A DNA stretch of 64,000 bases from NCBI RefSeq assembly GCF_015291725.1, contig NZ_CP030038.1:5817001-5881000 (forward strand), read 5' to 3'. Of this stretch, positions 33,582-43,145 are shown piece by piece. The notes under the pieces were generated by a model. The model was not told where the DNA came from, made no database searches, and was given only the letters and a program-made list of their open reading frames with translations. The DNA is from Bradyrhizobium sp. CCBAU 51765 (GTDB lineage: Bacteria > Pseudomonadota > Alphaproteobacteria > Rhizobiales > Xanthobacteraceae). Position 1 is the first letter of the stretch. Each line of letters starts with the position of its first letter. The position numbers and the translations under genes were made by a program.

Positions 33582-34268
33582 TCAGCCCCTCACCGGCAGC
33601 GTCACCACGTCATAACCATGCCTGATCATCCGCTTCAGCACCGGATCTTCAAGCTCGAACTCGAAGCGATCCGCCGGGCGGATACCGCCCTTGGCGGCGA
33701 AGGTGCCGCCGAACATGGCGCAGCCGTCGGGGAACTTGCCACCGTCAAAGCCGCGCGCAATGAGGTCAGTGACCGGCAGCATCGCATCCAGCGTGCCTTC
33801 CTGGTAGAGCACGCGCTCGCCCTTGATGGTGGCGTAGGAGCGCAGGATCATCTTGTCCCAATGGGCGATGACGTCCTCCAGCTCCCACAGCGTCGAGGCG
33901 ATCGGCTTGTCGCACATCTGCTTGGACACCGTGACGCTGTAGGCCTCGACCTTGCGGTCGGTGTGGTCGGAGCCGCAGCCGACGAAGATGCGGCCCTGCC
34001 AGCCGATCAGCACGAACTCGACCTCGCCACTGGAATCGCCGCCGGTGCATTCGATGCGATCTTCCTGGGTCAGTCGCCGCGCCGAGGCGCGGTAGTAGAT
34101 CGGGGTCGACGCCGGCGGGGCGATGCCCATCTCCTGCAGCTCCGCGATGTGCTTGTCGCGGGCGACGGGATCGCGGCCGGTCCAGCCGGCGATGACCATC
34201 TGGTCGATCGCCAGCGTCAGCGGCGTGGTGGTGTCCTGGGCATCGACGGTGAAAGTCAGGTCAAACAC
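33582..34268 (-). CDS. DUF2848 protein
   Basis: The 228-residue protein of unknown function starts with GTG at 34268 (VFDLTFTVDAQDTTTPLTLA is the usual family start) inside the end of the amidase gene, overlapping by 8 bp. Recognisable segments are WTGRDPVARDKHIAEL, STPIYYRASARRLT and GGTFAAKGGIRPADRFEFEL, reminiscent of the fumarylacetoacetase-like fold. No catalytic residues can be named with confidence. Coupling to the amidase implies one shared pathway, perhaps on an acyl amide or urea-type compound. Confidence 0.82.
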   Translation of the reverse strand: MFDLTFTVDAQDTTTPLTLAIDQMVIAGWTGRDPVARDKHIAELQEMGIAPPASTPIYYRASARRLTQEDRIECTGGDSSGEVEFVLIGWQGRIFVGCGSDHTDRKVEAYSVTVSKQMCDKPIASTLWELEDVIAHWDKMILRSYATIKGERVLYQEGTLDAMLPVTDLIARGFDGGKFPDGCAMFGGTFAAKGGIRPADRFEFELEDPVLKRMIRHGYDVVTLPVRG

Positions 34269-35610
34269 GAATGACGGCCTCCATGCCGGCAGCAAGCTCG
34301 AAGATGCGACGGTCTGATCCGCCCGCCCCCGCCAGCATCAGGCCGACGGGGACGTCGCCCTCACGATGTGCAGGGATCGAGATGGCGCAGCCATCGATCA
34401 TGTTGATCAGGGTGCAGTTGCGCAGCGCGCGCAGGTTCTGGGTGGTGAAGGCCTTGTCGTCGGCGAGATCGGCGATCTTCGGCGGCGTGTTGGCGGTGGT
34501 CGGCAGCACCAGCGCATCATAGGACGCAATGCGCGCATTGACGCGGGTGATCAGCGAGCGGCGTTCGTTGAGCAGGTCGATATAGTCGGCCGCGCTCTGT
34601 GCCTCGCCGCGCATGATGCGCACGGACACGCGGGGATCATAGACGTCGCCCTTGGACGTGATGAGATAGCGATGCCAGGCGTAGCTTTCAGAGGCCGCAA
34701 ACCCGCCTTTGGCGTTCATCGGGCCGACATCGTGGAACTCCGCCATCTCGATGCGCTCGACGATGGCGCCGTGATCGGCCAGCGTCTTCAGCGCCCGCTC
34801 GAAGGTTTGGGCCACTTCCGTGTCGAGGTCGTCGAGCGCGATGGTGGTGGGCACCGCGAGCCGCATGCCCTGGATCGGCCGCGGCTTCAATGCGGCGATC
34901 GGCTCGTTCGCGAGTACGGCGTCGAGTATGGCACAGCAGCTGACCGATCGTGCCAGCGGGCCGATGCTGTCAAGCGAGAACGAGAGCGGCACGGAGCCGT
35001 CGAGCGGCACCCGGCGCTGCGTCGGCTTGTAGCCGACGATGCCGTTGAAGGCCGCCGGAATCCGGCAGGAGCCGCCGGTGTCGGTGCCGAGCGCGCCATG
35101 CGCCATGCCGTCGAGCACGGACACCGCCGCGCCCGAGGACGAGCCACCGGGCACGTGGCCTTCGGCGCGGTTCCAGACGCCCTTCGGGGTGCCGTAATGT
35201 GGATTGATGCCGATGCCGGAATACGCGAACTCGGTCATGTTGGTGCGGCCGATCACGACGAAGCCGGCCCCGCGCAGCCGCGCCACCGTTGCGGCATCCT
35301 GCTCAGCCGGCGGCGAATCATCCAGCGCGCGCGAGCCGGCGCGCGTCACTTGGCCCTTGATGTCGAAGAGGTCCTTGATCGAGATAGGAATGCCGGCATA
35401 GCGCGACGGCGCCGCCTTGGCCTTGCGCAAGCCGTCCATTGCGTCGGCCGCCGCCAGCGCGGCGTCCTTGTCGACATGGATGAAGGCGCGCTGGCCCTCG
35501 CCGGCGGGATCGGCGATCCTGGCAATGCACGCCTCGACCAGCTTGCGGGAGGTCGTGCGGCCGCTTTCGAGGTCTTCGGCGAGCTTCGCCAGTGTCGGAA
35601 AATCGGGCAT
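34261..35610 (-). CDS. amidase-signature-family hydrolase
   Basis: The 449-residue protein has the Ser-cisSer-Lys triad of the family: Lys in ISIKDLFD (about 81), Ser in GGSSSGAAVSV (about 157) and the nucleophile Ser in GTDTGGSCRIPAAF. These enzymes hydrolyse C-N amide bonds. The start at 35610 fits the family; upstream frame to 35739 is AT-richer intergenic sequence. Its only operon partner is the DUF2848 gene. A GatA role is unlikely because gatB/gatC are absent. Confidence 0.87.
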   Translation of the reverse strand: MPDFPTLAKLAEDLESGRTTSRKLVEACIARIADPAGEGQRAFIHVDKDAALAAADAMDGLRKAKAAPSRYAGIPISIKDLFDIKGQVTRAGSRALDDSPPAEQDAATVARLRGAGFVVIGRTNMTEFAYSGIGINPHYGTPKGVWNRAEGHVPGGSSSGAAVSVLDGMAHGALGTDTGGSCRIPAAFNGIVGYKPTQRRVPLDGSVPLSFSLDSIGPLARSVSCCAILDAVLANEPIAALKPRPIQGMRLAVPTTIALDDLDTEVAQTFERALKTLADHGAIVERIEMAEFHDVGPMNAKGGFAASESYAWHRYLITSKGDVYDPRVSVRIMRGEAQSAADYIDLLNERRSLITRVNARIASYDALVLPTTANTPPKIADLADDKAFTTQNLRALRNCTLINMIDGCAISIPAHREGDVPVGLMLAGAGGSDRRIFELAAGMEAVIRV

Positions 35611-35783
35611 GTCTGTCTCACGGAATATTGGCGCGCGCAATCTATAGCGCTGGTTCAGTTCGACACAAGCATTGTGCGCATGATGGCATGCATGCGCATT
35701 GGTGGACCGTTGACGCACTATAGTCGATTGTCGCATCAAGATCAGGCGGGCGCGAAGCCTGTCTTTTGGGAGGAGCCGCCAAT

Positions 35784-36197
35784 ATGGCCGAACCGCAACG
35801 CGCGCGACCGAAACCGACGCCGGAGACCCAGCATTTCTGGGATGGCACGAAAGCGGGCGAATTGCGCCTGCAGCGCTGCGACGCCTGCGCGCATGTCTAC
35901 TTTCCGCCGCGCCCGTTCTGCCCCTCCTGCGCCTCGCGCAAGGTCAGCGTCTTCAAGGCGAGCGGCAAGGGCTTTCTCTACAGCTACGTGATCAACCATC
36001 GTCCCGCCGCACCGGGCTTCACGCCGCCCTACGCCATCGCGGTGGTCGAGCTCGACGAGGGCCCTCGGATGATGAGCAACATCATCGACTGCCCGCAGAC
36101 GCCGGAGGCGCTCGAGCTCGACATGAAGCTCGAAGTCGCCTTCCAGGAGCTCGACGACAAGATCACCCTCCCCGTCTTCCGTCCGGCGAAGGGATAA
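35784..36197 (+). CDS. DUF35 zinc-ribbon/OB-fold protein
   Basis: The 137-residue protein has a four-Cys zinc ribbon (CDACAHVYFPPRPFCPSC) followed by an OB fold (GKGFLYSYVINHRPAAPGF). Such proteins pair with thiolase-like proteins and are thought to aid acyl-CoA handling. A GGGAGGAG site precedes the ATG, and the thiolase gene starts 3 bp after its stop. Confidence 0.9.
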   Translation: MAEPQRARPKPTPETQHFWDGTKAGELRLQRCDACAHVYFPPRPFCPSCASRKVSVFKASGKGFLYSYVINHRPAAPGFTPPYAIAVVELDEGPRMMSNIIDCPQTPEALELDMKLEVAFQELDDKITLPVFRPAKG

Positions 36198-36200
36198 GCC

Positions 36201-37340
36201 ATGCGCAAGAACCAGGTTGCCGTCGTCGGCGCGGCCGAGACCACCGAGCTCGGCGTCATCCCCAACGCCTCGCAGCTCCAGCTCCATGCGGACGCCGCGC
36301 TCAACGCCATTGCGGATGCCGGGCTGAAGCTGTCCGACATCGACGGCTTTGCCACCGCGGTCGAGACGCCGCAGCAGGTCTGCCACTATCTCGGCATCAA
36401 GCCGACCTGGGTGGACGGCACCTCGGTCGGCGGCTGCTCGTTCATGCTCCACGTCCGCCATGCCGCCGCGGCGATCGAGGCCGGCCTGTGCAAGACCGTG
36501 CTGATCACCCACGCCGAGAGCGGCAAGTCGATGATCGGCAAATTGCCGCGCTCGACCCCGCCGGACAGCCTCAACGGCCAGTTCGAGGCGCCCTATGGCG
36601 TCTACGGTCCGCCCAGCATGTTTCCGATCCCCGTGCTGCGCTTCATGAAGACCTATGGCATCACCCACGAGCAGCTCGCTTCGGTCGCCGTGGTGCAGCG
36701 GGAATGGGCGGCGAAGAATCCGCGCGCGATGATGAAGGAGCCTATCACGGTCGCCGACGTGCTCAACTCGCGCATGATCGCCTATCCGTTCCGCCTGCTC
36801 CAGTGCTGCCTCGTCACCGACGGCGGCGGCGCGCTGATCCTGACCTCGGCGGACCGCGCCAGGGACTTTCCGCGCAAGCCCGTCTACATCATGGGCACCG
36901 GCGAGAGCGTGGAGACACCGATGGTCAGCCAGATGGAGACCTTCAATTCCTCACGCGCGTTCAAGACTGCAGGGCCGCTGGCGTTCAAGGAGGCCGGCAT
37001 TGCCCACAGGGACGTCGACCATCTCATGATCTACGATGCCTTCGCGCATCTGCCGCTGTTCGGGCTCGGCGACCTCGGCTTCATGCCGTATGAGGAGACC
37101 GGCCAGTTCATCGCGGACGGCAACACGCGGCCCGGGGCTAAGTTGCCGCTCAACACCAATGGCGGCGGCCTGTCCTACATGCATTCGGGCATGTACGGCA
37201 TGTACGCGCTCCAGGAGAGCGTCCGCCAGATGCGCGGCATCGCGCCGGCGCAGGTGCCGAACGCGAAGATTTCGGTGTGCCACGGCGTCGGCGGCATGTT
37301 CGCCGCAAGTGGCACGATCGTGTTTACGAACGAGAGGTAG
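36201..37340 (+). CDS. thiolase-superfamily protein (SCP2/lipid-transfer type), DUF35 partner
   Basis: The 379-residue protein has thiolase halves with VAVVGAAETTELG at the N-terminus and a C-terminal VCHGVGGMFAASGTIV loop containing the conserved Cys. The N-terminal nucleophile region reads TSVGGCSFMLHV, so Cys is present near but not clearly at the standard thiolase position; a non-thiolytic or unusual reaction is possible. It forms a two-gene unit with the DUF35 gene. Related pairs act in side-chain degradation of steroids and other branched acyl-CoAs. Confidence 0.85.
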   Translation: MRKNQVAVVGAAETTELGVIPNASQLQLHADAALNAIADAGLKLSDIDGFATAVETPQQVCHYLGIKPTWVDGTSVGGCSFMLHVRHAAAAIEAGLCKTVLITHAESGKSMIGKLPRSTPPDSLNGQFEAPYGVYGPPSMFPIPVLRFMKTYGITHEQLASVAVVQREWAAKNPRAMMKEPITVADVLNSRMIAYPFRLLQCCLVTDGGGALILTSADRARDFPRKPVYIMGTGESVETPMVSQMETFNSSRAFKTAGPLAFKEAGIAHRDVDHLMIYDAFAHLPLFGLGDLGFMPYEETGQFIADGNTRPGAKLPLNTNGGGLSYMHSGMYGMYALQESVRQMRGIAPAQVPNAKISVCHGVGGMFAASGTIVFTNER

Positions 37341-37345
37341 TGACT

Positions 37346-37466
37346 GTCATTCCGGGATGCGCCGAAAGGCGCAGGCCCGGAATCCATAACCACGATCGGG
37401 AGTATGGATTCTCAGGTGCGCAACCGCGCACCTGAGCTCGCGCCAAGAGGCGCGCCCCGGAATGAC
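37346..37466. repeat. family A palindrome, 121-bp variant
   Basis: GTCATTCCGGG and CCCGGAATGAC flank an element that includes CTCAGGTGCGCAACCGCGCACC, a segment shared in inverted form with 52259-52359. It lies between the thiolase gene and the SDR gene. Confidence 0.85.
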
Positions 37467-37499
37467 AGCGGAATTTGGAACGGCTAGCGGAGAACTATC

Positions 37500-38414
37500 A
37501 TGACGAAATCACTGCAAGACAAGGTCATCATCGTCACCGGCGCAGGCCGCGGCATCGGGCGCGAGATCGCACTGCTGTGCGCGGCGGAGGGCGCCAAGGT
37601 CGTCGTCAACGATCCCGGAAGCGCCGCGGACGGCGCCGGTGCGAACGCTGCTCCGGCCGAGGAGGTGGTCGAGGAGATCAAGAAGCGCGGCGGCACGGCG
37701 GTCGCCAATTTCGAAAGCGTCGCGGAAGCGATCCCCGCCAGCAAGATCGTGAAGACCGCGACCGATCATTTCGGGCGGCTCGACGGCGTCGTCAACAATG
37801 CCGGCATCCTGCGCGACATGATCTTCCACAAGATGAGCGTGGAGGCGTTCGAGGCCGTCATCAAGGTGCATCTGATGGGCTCGTTCTACGTCAGCCACGC
37901 CGCCGCCCGCGTCTTCCGCGAGCAGGAGTCGGGCTCCTTCGTGCACTTCACCTCGACCTCGGGCCTGATCGGCAATTTTGGCCAGGCCAACTACGCCGCC
38001 GCAAAGCTCGGCATCGTCGGGCTCTCCAAGTCCATCGCGCTCGACATGGGCCGCTTCAACGTGCGCTCCAACTGCGTCTCGCCCTTCGCCTGGACGCGCA
38101 TGATCGGGACCATCCCGACCGAGACCGAGGCCGAGAAGGCGCGCGTCGAGAAGATCAAGCAGATGGGACCGGAGAAGATCGCCCCGCTCTGCGGCTATCT
38201 GCTCGGCGATTCCGCCAAGGACGTCACCGGGCAGATCTTCGGCGTGCGCATGAACGAGATCTTCCTGTTCAGCCAGAACCGGCCGATCCGCTCGGTGCAG
38301 CGGAGCGAGGGCTGGACGCCGCAATCGATCGCCGAGCACGGCATGCCGGCACTCAAGGGTTCGTTCTACAAGCTCGACCGCTCCGCCGACATCTTCACCT
38401 GGGATCCGGTCTAG
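37500..38414 (+). CDS. short-chain dehydrogenase/reductase (3-hydroxyacyl-CoA type)
   Basis: The 304-residue SDR has the nucleotide motif TGAGRGIG (about 14-21), NNAG, catalytic Ser in TSTSGLIG and YAAAK. A C-terminal extension of about 40 residues (FSQNRPIRSVQRSEGWTPQS) is as in multifunctional-enzyme-2-like SDRs. It probably oxidises a hydroxyacyl-CoA with NAD(P) in the same pathway as the preceding DUF35/thiolase pair, from which a repeat element separates it. Confidence 0.88.
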   Translation: MTKSLQDKVIIVTGAGRGIGREIALLCAAEGAKVVVNDPGSAADGAGANAAPAEEVVEEIKKRGGTAVANFESVAEAIPASKIVKTATDHFGRLDGVVNNAGILRDMIFHKMSVEAFEAVIKVHLMGSFYVSHAAARVFREQESGSFVHFTSTSGLIGNFGQANYAAAKLGIVGLSKSIALDMGRFNVRSNCVSPFAWTRMIGTIPTETEAEKARVEKIKQMGPEKIAPLCGYLLGDSAKDVTGQIFGVRMNEIFLFSQNRPIRSVQRSEGWTPQSIAEHGMPALKGSFYKLDRSADIFTWDPV

Positions 38415-38529
38415 CTGCATTTCCGGCACCCCTGCCCTGCGATCTCGGGTTGTCTCCGCCTGAGATCGCCCCGCTTTACGCCCGAATGGGGGCGAATGGT
38501 GTCCTCCCAACAAACTTTGGGAGGAAACC

Positions 38530-39642
38530 ATGACAAGAATACTGACCAACTCCGACGACACCACTGCGACCGGCGGCCTTGGACGCCGCACTCTCCTCAA
38601 AGGCACCGCGGCTCTCGCGGCGTCCACCATCCTCGCCTCACAGGCCAATGCCCGCGACTTCGGCGCCAATGCCGAACCGCAGCGCTATCCCGATCCCGAC
38701 ATCGTCGTGATCGATCCCAAACGCTTCAAGGCCAAGGTCGGCAACACCGCCATCAAGCGGCTCTACACCGGCTGCCTCTGGGCGGAAGGGCCGGCGTGGA
38801 ATGCGCAGGGGCAATATCTGGTCTGGAGCGACATCCCCGCCAACCGGCAGCTTCGCTATCTCGACGATGACGGCCATATCTCCGAGCAGTTCCACAAGCC
38901 GTCGAACGAATCCAACGGCAACTCGTTCGACACCGAAGGCCGCCAGCTCAGCGCCGAACGCACCCGCCTCGTCCGTTACGAGCACGACGGATCGGTCACG
39001 ACCTTGGTCGAGCAGGCGGGTGGCAAGCCGCTCAACGGCCCCAACGACATGGTGGTCCATCCCAACGACAAGGCGATCTGGTTCACCGATCCCGGCTATG
39101 GCGCGATCAGCATCTACGAAGGCAAGCTCGCCAAGACGGGCTCGCTCCAGCCCCACCAGAAGGAGGCGGTCTATCGTCTCGACACCCAGACCGGCCAAGT
39201 CGTGAAGGTCGCCGACGAGCCGTTCAAGCCAAACGGCATCGCCTTCAGCCACGACTACAGGAAGCTCTATGTCTGCGACACCGGCATCACGCATTACCCG
39301 CAAGCGGAGAACGTGGTGTGGTCCTATGACGTCGACGGCCCGAAGCTGTCGAACCCGAAGAAGCTGATCGACATGAAGCTGGACGGCAAGTCAGGCTTTC
39401 CGGACGGCCTTCGCGTCGACACCGAGGGCAATATCTGGGTCGGCGCCGGCTGGGTCGGCCCCGGCTATGACGGCGTGCAGGTGTTCGCACCGAACGACGG
39501 CGCGCGGATCGGGCAGATCCTGCTGCCCGAGACCTGCGCCAATGTCTGCTTCGGCGGCAAGAAGCGCAACCGCCTGTTCATGACCGCGAGCCAGTCGCTC
39601 TATGCGGTCTATGTGGAAACGCAGGGCGCGCATTTCTGTTGA
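38530..39642 (+). CDS. Tat-exported SMP-30/gluconolactonase-family protein
   Basis: The 370-residue precursor has a twin-arginine leader (GRRTLLKGTAALAASTILAS, residues about 18-37) and a six-bladed propeller: GCLWAEGPAWN with metal-ligand Glu, PLNGPNDMVVHP, FKPNGIAFS and PDGLRVDTEGNIWVG. These are usual gluconolactonase/regucalcin metal-site segments. It would hydrolyse a lactone in the periplasm. The second-blade segment reads SFDTEGRQLSAERTRLVR, where relatives often show a Cys-Glu-His run, so this part diverges. A GGGAGGAAACC site precedes the ATG. Confidence 0.85.
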   Translation: MTRILTNSDDTTATGGLGRRTLLKGTAALAASTILASQANARDFGANAEPQRYPDPDIVVIDPKRFKAKVGNTAIKRLYTGCLWAEGPAWNAQGQYLVWSDIPANRQLRYLDDDGHISEQFHKPSNESNGNSFDTEGRQLSAERTRLVRYEHDGSVTTLVEQAGGKPLNGPNDMVVHPNDKAIWFTDPGYGAISIYEGKLAKTGSLQPHQKEAVYRLDTQTGQVVKVADEPFKPNGIAFSHDYRKLYVCDTGITHYPQAENVVWSYDVDGPKLSNPKKLIDMKLDGKSGFPDGLRVDTEGNIWVGAGWVGPGYDGVQVFAPNDGARIGQILLPETCANVCFGGKKRNRLFMTASQSLYAVYVETQGAHFC

Positions 39643-39661
39643 GGGCCACTGCATCACCACG

Positions 39662-39692
39662 CGTCATGGCCGGGCTTGTCCCGACCATGACG
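39662..39692. terminator. hairpin between convergent genes
   Basis: CGTCATGG and CCATGACG pair around a GC-rich loop in the 78-bp gap between the stops of the SMP-30 gene and ppc. It may end transcription from both sides; there is no clear T-run. Confidence 0.45.
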
Positions 39693-39720
39693 GCTGAGGA
39701 TTTGGCGACAGCGTCGCCCC

Positions 39721-42519
39721 CTACCCCGTATTCCGCAACCCCGCCGAGATGCCGTTGATGGTCAGCTGAATTCCGCGCAGCACCTGCTCGTCGGGGTTCT
39801 GCGCGCGGTGCTCTTTCAAGAGCTCGACCTGCACGTGGTTGAGCGGGTCGAGATAGGGGAAACGGTGGCGCACGGAGCGCTCCAGCAGCGGATTGCCCTG
39901 GAGCAGCCGGTCCTGGCCCATGATGTCGAGCAGCGTCTCGATGCAGGAATGCCATTCGCGGCGGATGCGGCCGAAGATCTTTTCGCGCAAGGTTTCATCG
40001 GGCACGAGCTCGGCATAGCGCGAGGCGATCGCGATCGAGCTTTTCGCGAGCACCATGTCCATGTTCGACAGCAGCATGCGGAAGAACGGCCATTCCTGGT
40101 AGAGCTCCTTCAGGAAGGGCATGCCCTTGTCGGGATGCTCGGCAATCCATTGCTCGACCGCGCTGCCGAAGCCGTACCAGCCCGGCAGCATCAGGCGGCA
40201 TTGCGCCCAGGAGAACACCCAGGGGATCGCGCGAAGGTCCTCGATGGCGCGCGTCTTCTTGCGCGAGGCCGGACGGCTGCCAATGTTCAGCGTCGCAATC
40301 TCGTTGATGACGGTGGAAGCCCAGAAATAATCGACGAAGCCGTCTGTCTCGTAGACCAGGCCGCGATAGGCCTTGAACGCGAGATTGGAAAGCTCGTCCA
40401 TCGCGGTCAGATACTCGCGGCGCGGTGCGCTCTGGCGCGGATGCAGGAGACTTGCTTCCAGCGTGGCGGCGGCGAGGATCTCCAGATTGTTGCGGCCGAC
40501 CTCGGCATTGGAATATTTCGACGAGATGATCTCGCCCTGCTCGGTGATGCGGATCTGGCCGTTCACGGCGCCGCCGGGCTGCGCGATGATGGCGTCATAG
40601 CTCGGCCCACCGCCGCGGCCGACCGAACCGCCACGGCCGTGGAACAGGCGCAGCCGCACGTGGTGGCGTTCGAACACCTCGACGAGACCGATCTCGGCCT
40701 TGTAGAGCTCCCAGCCCGAGGTGACGAAGCCGCCGTCCTTGTTCGAGTCGGAATAGCCGAGCATGACCTCCTGCACGCTGCCGCGGCTGTCGACCAGCCG
40801 GCGGTAATCGTGCAGCGACAGCATGCGGTCCATGATGCCGGATGAGGCCTGCAGATCCTCGATGGTCTCGAACAGCGGCACGATGTTGATGGCGCTGCGG
40901 CCGGAGGGATGGACGAGGCCGACCTCCTTGAGCAGCACCGCCACTTCCAGCATGTCCGACATGCCTTTGCACATCGAGATGATGCATTGGGGGATGGCGT
41001 CCGAGCCGAACTTCGCATGCGCTTCCGCGGCGGCATGGAAGACGTTGAGCTCGCCCATGGTCTCGTCGCTGTATTTGACGAATGGCGAGACCAGCGCGCG
41101 CGTCGAGCGCAATTCGTTGGTCAGCAGCGAGATGCGGGCATCCTCGCCGAGCGCGAGATAGGACATGCCGGGATTGGCGGCGTCCATCAGCTCGGCGATG
41201 GTGCGTTCGTGCACGGCCGAGTTCTGGCGGATGTCGAGCCGGGCGAGATGGAAGCCGAAGCAGTCCACCGCGCGACGGAGCAGCCGCAGCCGGCCGCGGG
41301 CGATGACGCGGGCGTTGTTGGAGATCAGCGAGCGGTGCAGCACATCGAGATCGGCCTGCAGCTCCTTGACGCTGGCGTAAGGCGCCGCTTTGCCGACCGG
41401 CCGGCGTGTGATCTCGACCTCCAGCATTTCGGCCGTTGCGGCGAGCCGGGCATAAATGCCGGACACCGCGAGGCGATAAGGCTCGCCGCTCCGGTGCGGC
41501 GAGGTGTCCGGGGAGCGCTCCGCCAGGTTGCGCAGTTCCTCGGAGACATCGGCAAGATGAGCCGCGATCGACAGCTCGGAGCCGAGCACGTGCAGCTCGT
41601 TCAGATAGAACTGCATCACCCGGCTCGACTGCAGCCGCAGCGTGCCGCGCATGACGTCGGCGGTGACGAAGGGGTTGCCGTCACGGTCGCCGCCGATCCA
41701 GCTGCCCATGCGCAGGAACGAGGCGAGCTCGCCGGCAGCCTGTGCGCCGTCCTCCTCCAGCCGGTCTTCGAGCGCGTTTACGAGCCGCGGCACCTCGCGC
41801 AGGAAGGTGTAGTCGTAGAAGGACAGGCCGTTGGCGACCTCGTCGAGCACGGTCAGCTTGGTCCGGCGCAAGAGATTGGTCTGCCACAGCGTCAGCACCT
41901 CGCGGCGAAGCTGCTCGTCGCTGGCGGCCGCCTCCTCCGCGGTCAACGCGACCCGCTCGCGGCGGTCGAGCAGGCTGGCGACCTCCATCTCGCGGTCCAT
42001 GGTGCTCTTGCGGCGGACTTCGGTCGGATGCGCGGTCAGCACCGGGCTGACCAATGCGGTCTTGAAAAAGGTGCGCAGCTGATCGGGGCCGATACCGGCG
42101 TCCCTGGCGTGGGCCAGCGTCTGCGCCAGGCCGCCTGCACTGCCGCCATTGGCCGCGCCGCGCGCGCGCATCTGGCGGATGTTGTTCTGGTCCTCGGCAA
42201 TGTTGGCGAGGTGCGAGAAATAGCTGAAGGCACGGACGATCCGCACCGTCTCGGAGGTCGACATGCTGTCGAGGATCTGCTCGAGCTCGCGGCGGGCGAG
42301 CCGGTCCTCGTCTCGGTGGAACCGGATCGAGGTCTGCCGGATGCGCTCGACCAGGTCGAACACGTCGGCGCCCTCCTGGTCGCGCACGGTGTCGCCGAGG
42401 ATGCGCCCGAGCAGGCGGATGTCGTCCCGCAGCCGCGCGTCGGCCTCCAGCGCCTGGACGTCCTCAGGGCGGTTGGCGCGGGGTTCAGCGCTGTCGGATG
42501 GTACGGTCTGGAGGGACAT
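39721..42519 (-). CDS. ppc: phosphoenolpyruvate carboxylase
   Basis: The 932-residue enzyme carboxylates PEP to oxaloacetate, refilling the TCA cycle. It has catalytic His in LTAHPTEVRRKS (about residue 164), the glycine-rich loop FHGRGGSVGRGGGP (about 634) and the C-terminal QLTINGISAGLRNTG, all hallmarks of the family. Length is close to the ~880-930 expected. ATG at 42519 follows AAGGAG at 7 bp; the upstream in-frame extension is repeat-derived. It is monocistronic. Confidence 0.95.
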   Translation of the reverse strand: MSLQTVPSDSAEPRANRPEDVQALEADARLRDDIRLLGRILGDTVRDQEGADVFDLVERIRQTSIRFHRDEDRLARRELEQILDSMSTSETVRIVRAFSYFSHLANIAEDQNNIRQMRARGAANGGSAGGLAQTLAHARDAGIGPDQLRTFFKTALVSPVLTAHPTEVRRKSTMDREMEVASLLDRRERVALTAEEAAASDEQLRREVLTLWQTNLLRRTKLTVLDEVANGLSFYDYTFLREVPRLVNALEDRLEEDGAQAAGELASFLRMGSWIGGDRDGNPFVTADVMRGTLRLQSSRVMQFYLNELHVLGSELSIAAHLADVSEELRNLAERSPDTSPHRSGEPYRLAVSGIYARLAATAEMLEVEITRRPVGKAAPYASVKELQADLDVLHRSLISNNARVIARGRLRLLRRAVDCFGFHLARLDIRQNSAVHERTIAELMDAANPGMSYLALGEDARISLLTNELRSTRALVSPFVKYSDETMGELNVFHAAAEAHAKFGSDAIPQCIISMCKGMSDMLEVAVLLKEVGLVHPSGRSAINIVPLFETIEDLQASSGIMDRMLSLHDYRRLVDSRGSVQEVMLGYSDSNKDGGFVTSGWELYKAEIGLVEVFERHHVRLRLFHGRGGSVGRGGGPSYDAIIAQPGGAVNGQIRITEQGEIISSKYSNAEVGRNNLEILAAATLEASLLHPRQSAPRREYLTAMDELSNLAFKAYRGLVYETDGFVDYFWASTVINEIATLNIGSRPASRKKTRAIEDLRAIPWVFSWAQCRLMLPGWYGFGSAVEQWIAEHPDKGMPFLKELYQEWPFFRMLLSNMDMVLAKSSIAIASRYAELVPDETLREKIFGRIRREWHSCIETLLDIMGQDRLLQGNPLLERSVRHRFPYLDPLNHVQVELLKEHRAQNPDEQVLRGIQLTINGISAGLRNTG

Positions 42520-42637
42520 GGCTCGCTCCTTGGTTCGAGCTCGCTTGGATGCCCGGCAACGGTGAGTGTGCGATATTTTTCTGCCGCAGTGCAAGATGAA
42601 CTTGGTGGCGGCGCGGCAGGGCTGGGGTGATGATCGC

Positions 42638-42792
42638 GTGTCCCGGACAAGCAGCAACGCCGCAAGCGTTGCTGCGCCGAGCCCGGACCCGCCAGAAGCC
42701 ACAGAGCACATTGCCGCAACATGGGCCCCGGCTCTGCAGCGCATTACCCGCGAAGACGCGGCGCGCTGCGCTGCGTCCGGGGCACGAGAGAT
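42638..42792. repeat. family D palindrome (GTCCCGGAC...GTCCGGGGCACG)
   Basis: Outer arms CGTGTCCCGGAC and GTCCGGGGCACG, with inner pairs such as GCAACGCCGCAAGCGTTGC. It is related in sequence and architecture to 54160-54321. Confidence 0.65.
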
Positions 42793-43056
42793 TGCTGCAA
42801 TCTCACCAATGGACATAGTCCCGCGGTCTCGCGGCGCAGGGCCCGAGCTTTGCTGTCCGTTTCGCCCTCATCGAGCAGAAGGGCGCAGGGAAGGCCGGGC
42901 GCCAGCTGGCACCCAGGGTCCGCACGCGAAAAACGCACGCGGGGTGACCACAGGAATCTGCAAATTCGGTCAATCAGAATATTTGCACCCATGTCTCTTG
43001 ACCTCGATGCGGCGTGTTCTGCCTGCGGGCACCGCGAGCGATTGAGGGGCTCAGCG

Positions 43057-43145
43057 CGTAGGATAGGTTGAGCCGTTGCGAAACTCATCACGTTGCGGCA
43101 TCGGCGGAGGTTGATGGATTTCGCTTACGCTCTACCCATCCTACG
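43057..43145. repeat. family C palindrome, degenerate copy
   Basis: CGTAGGATAGGTTGAGC...GCTCTACCCATCCTACG has the outline of the intact copy at 58494-58580 but several mismatches in the left arm. Confidence 0.7.

Noticed and set aside
42566..43045. Possible gene upstream of ppc on the + strand
   Set aside because: It runs through palindromic repeats, has no ribosome-binding site and has a composition like other repeat-derived frames.
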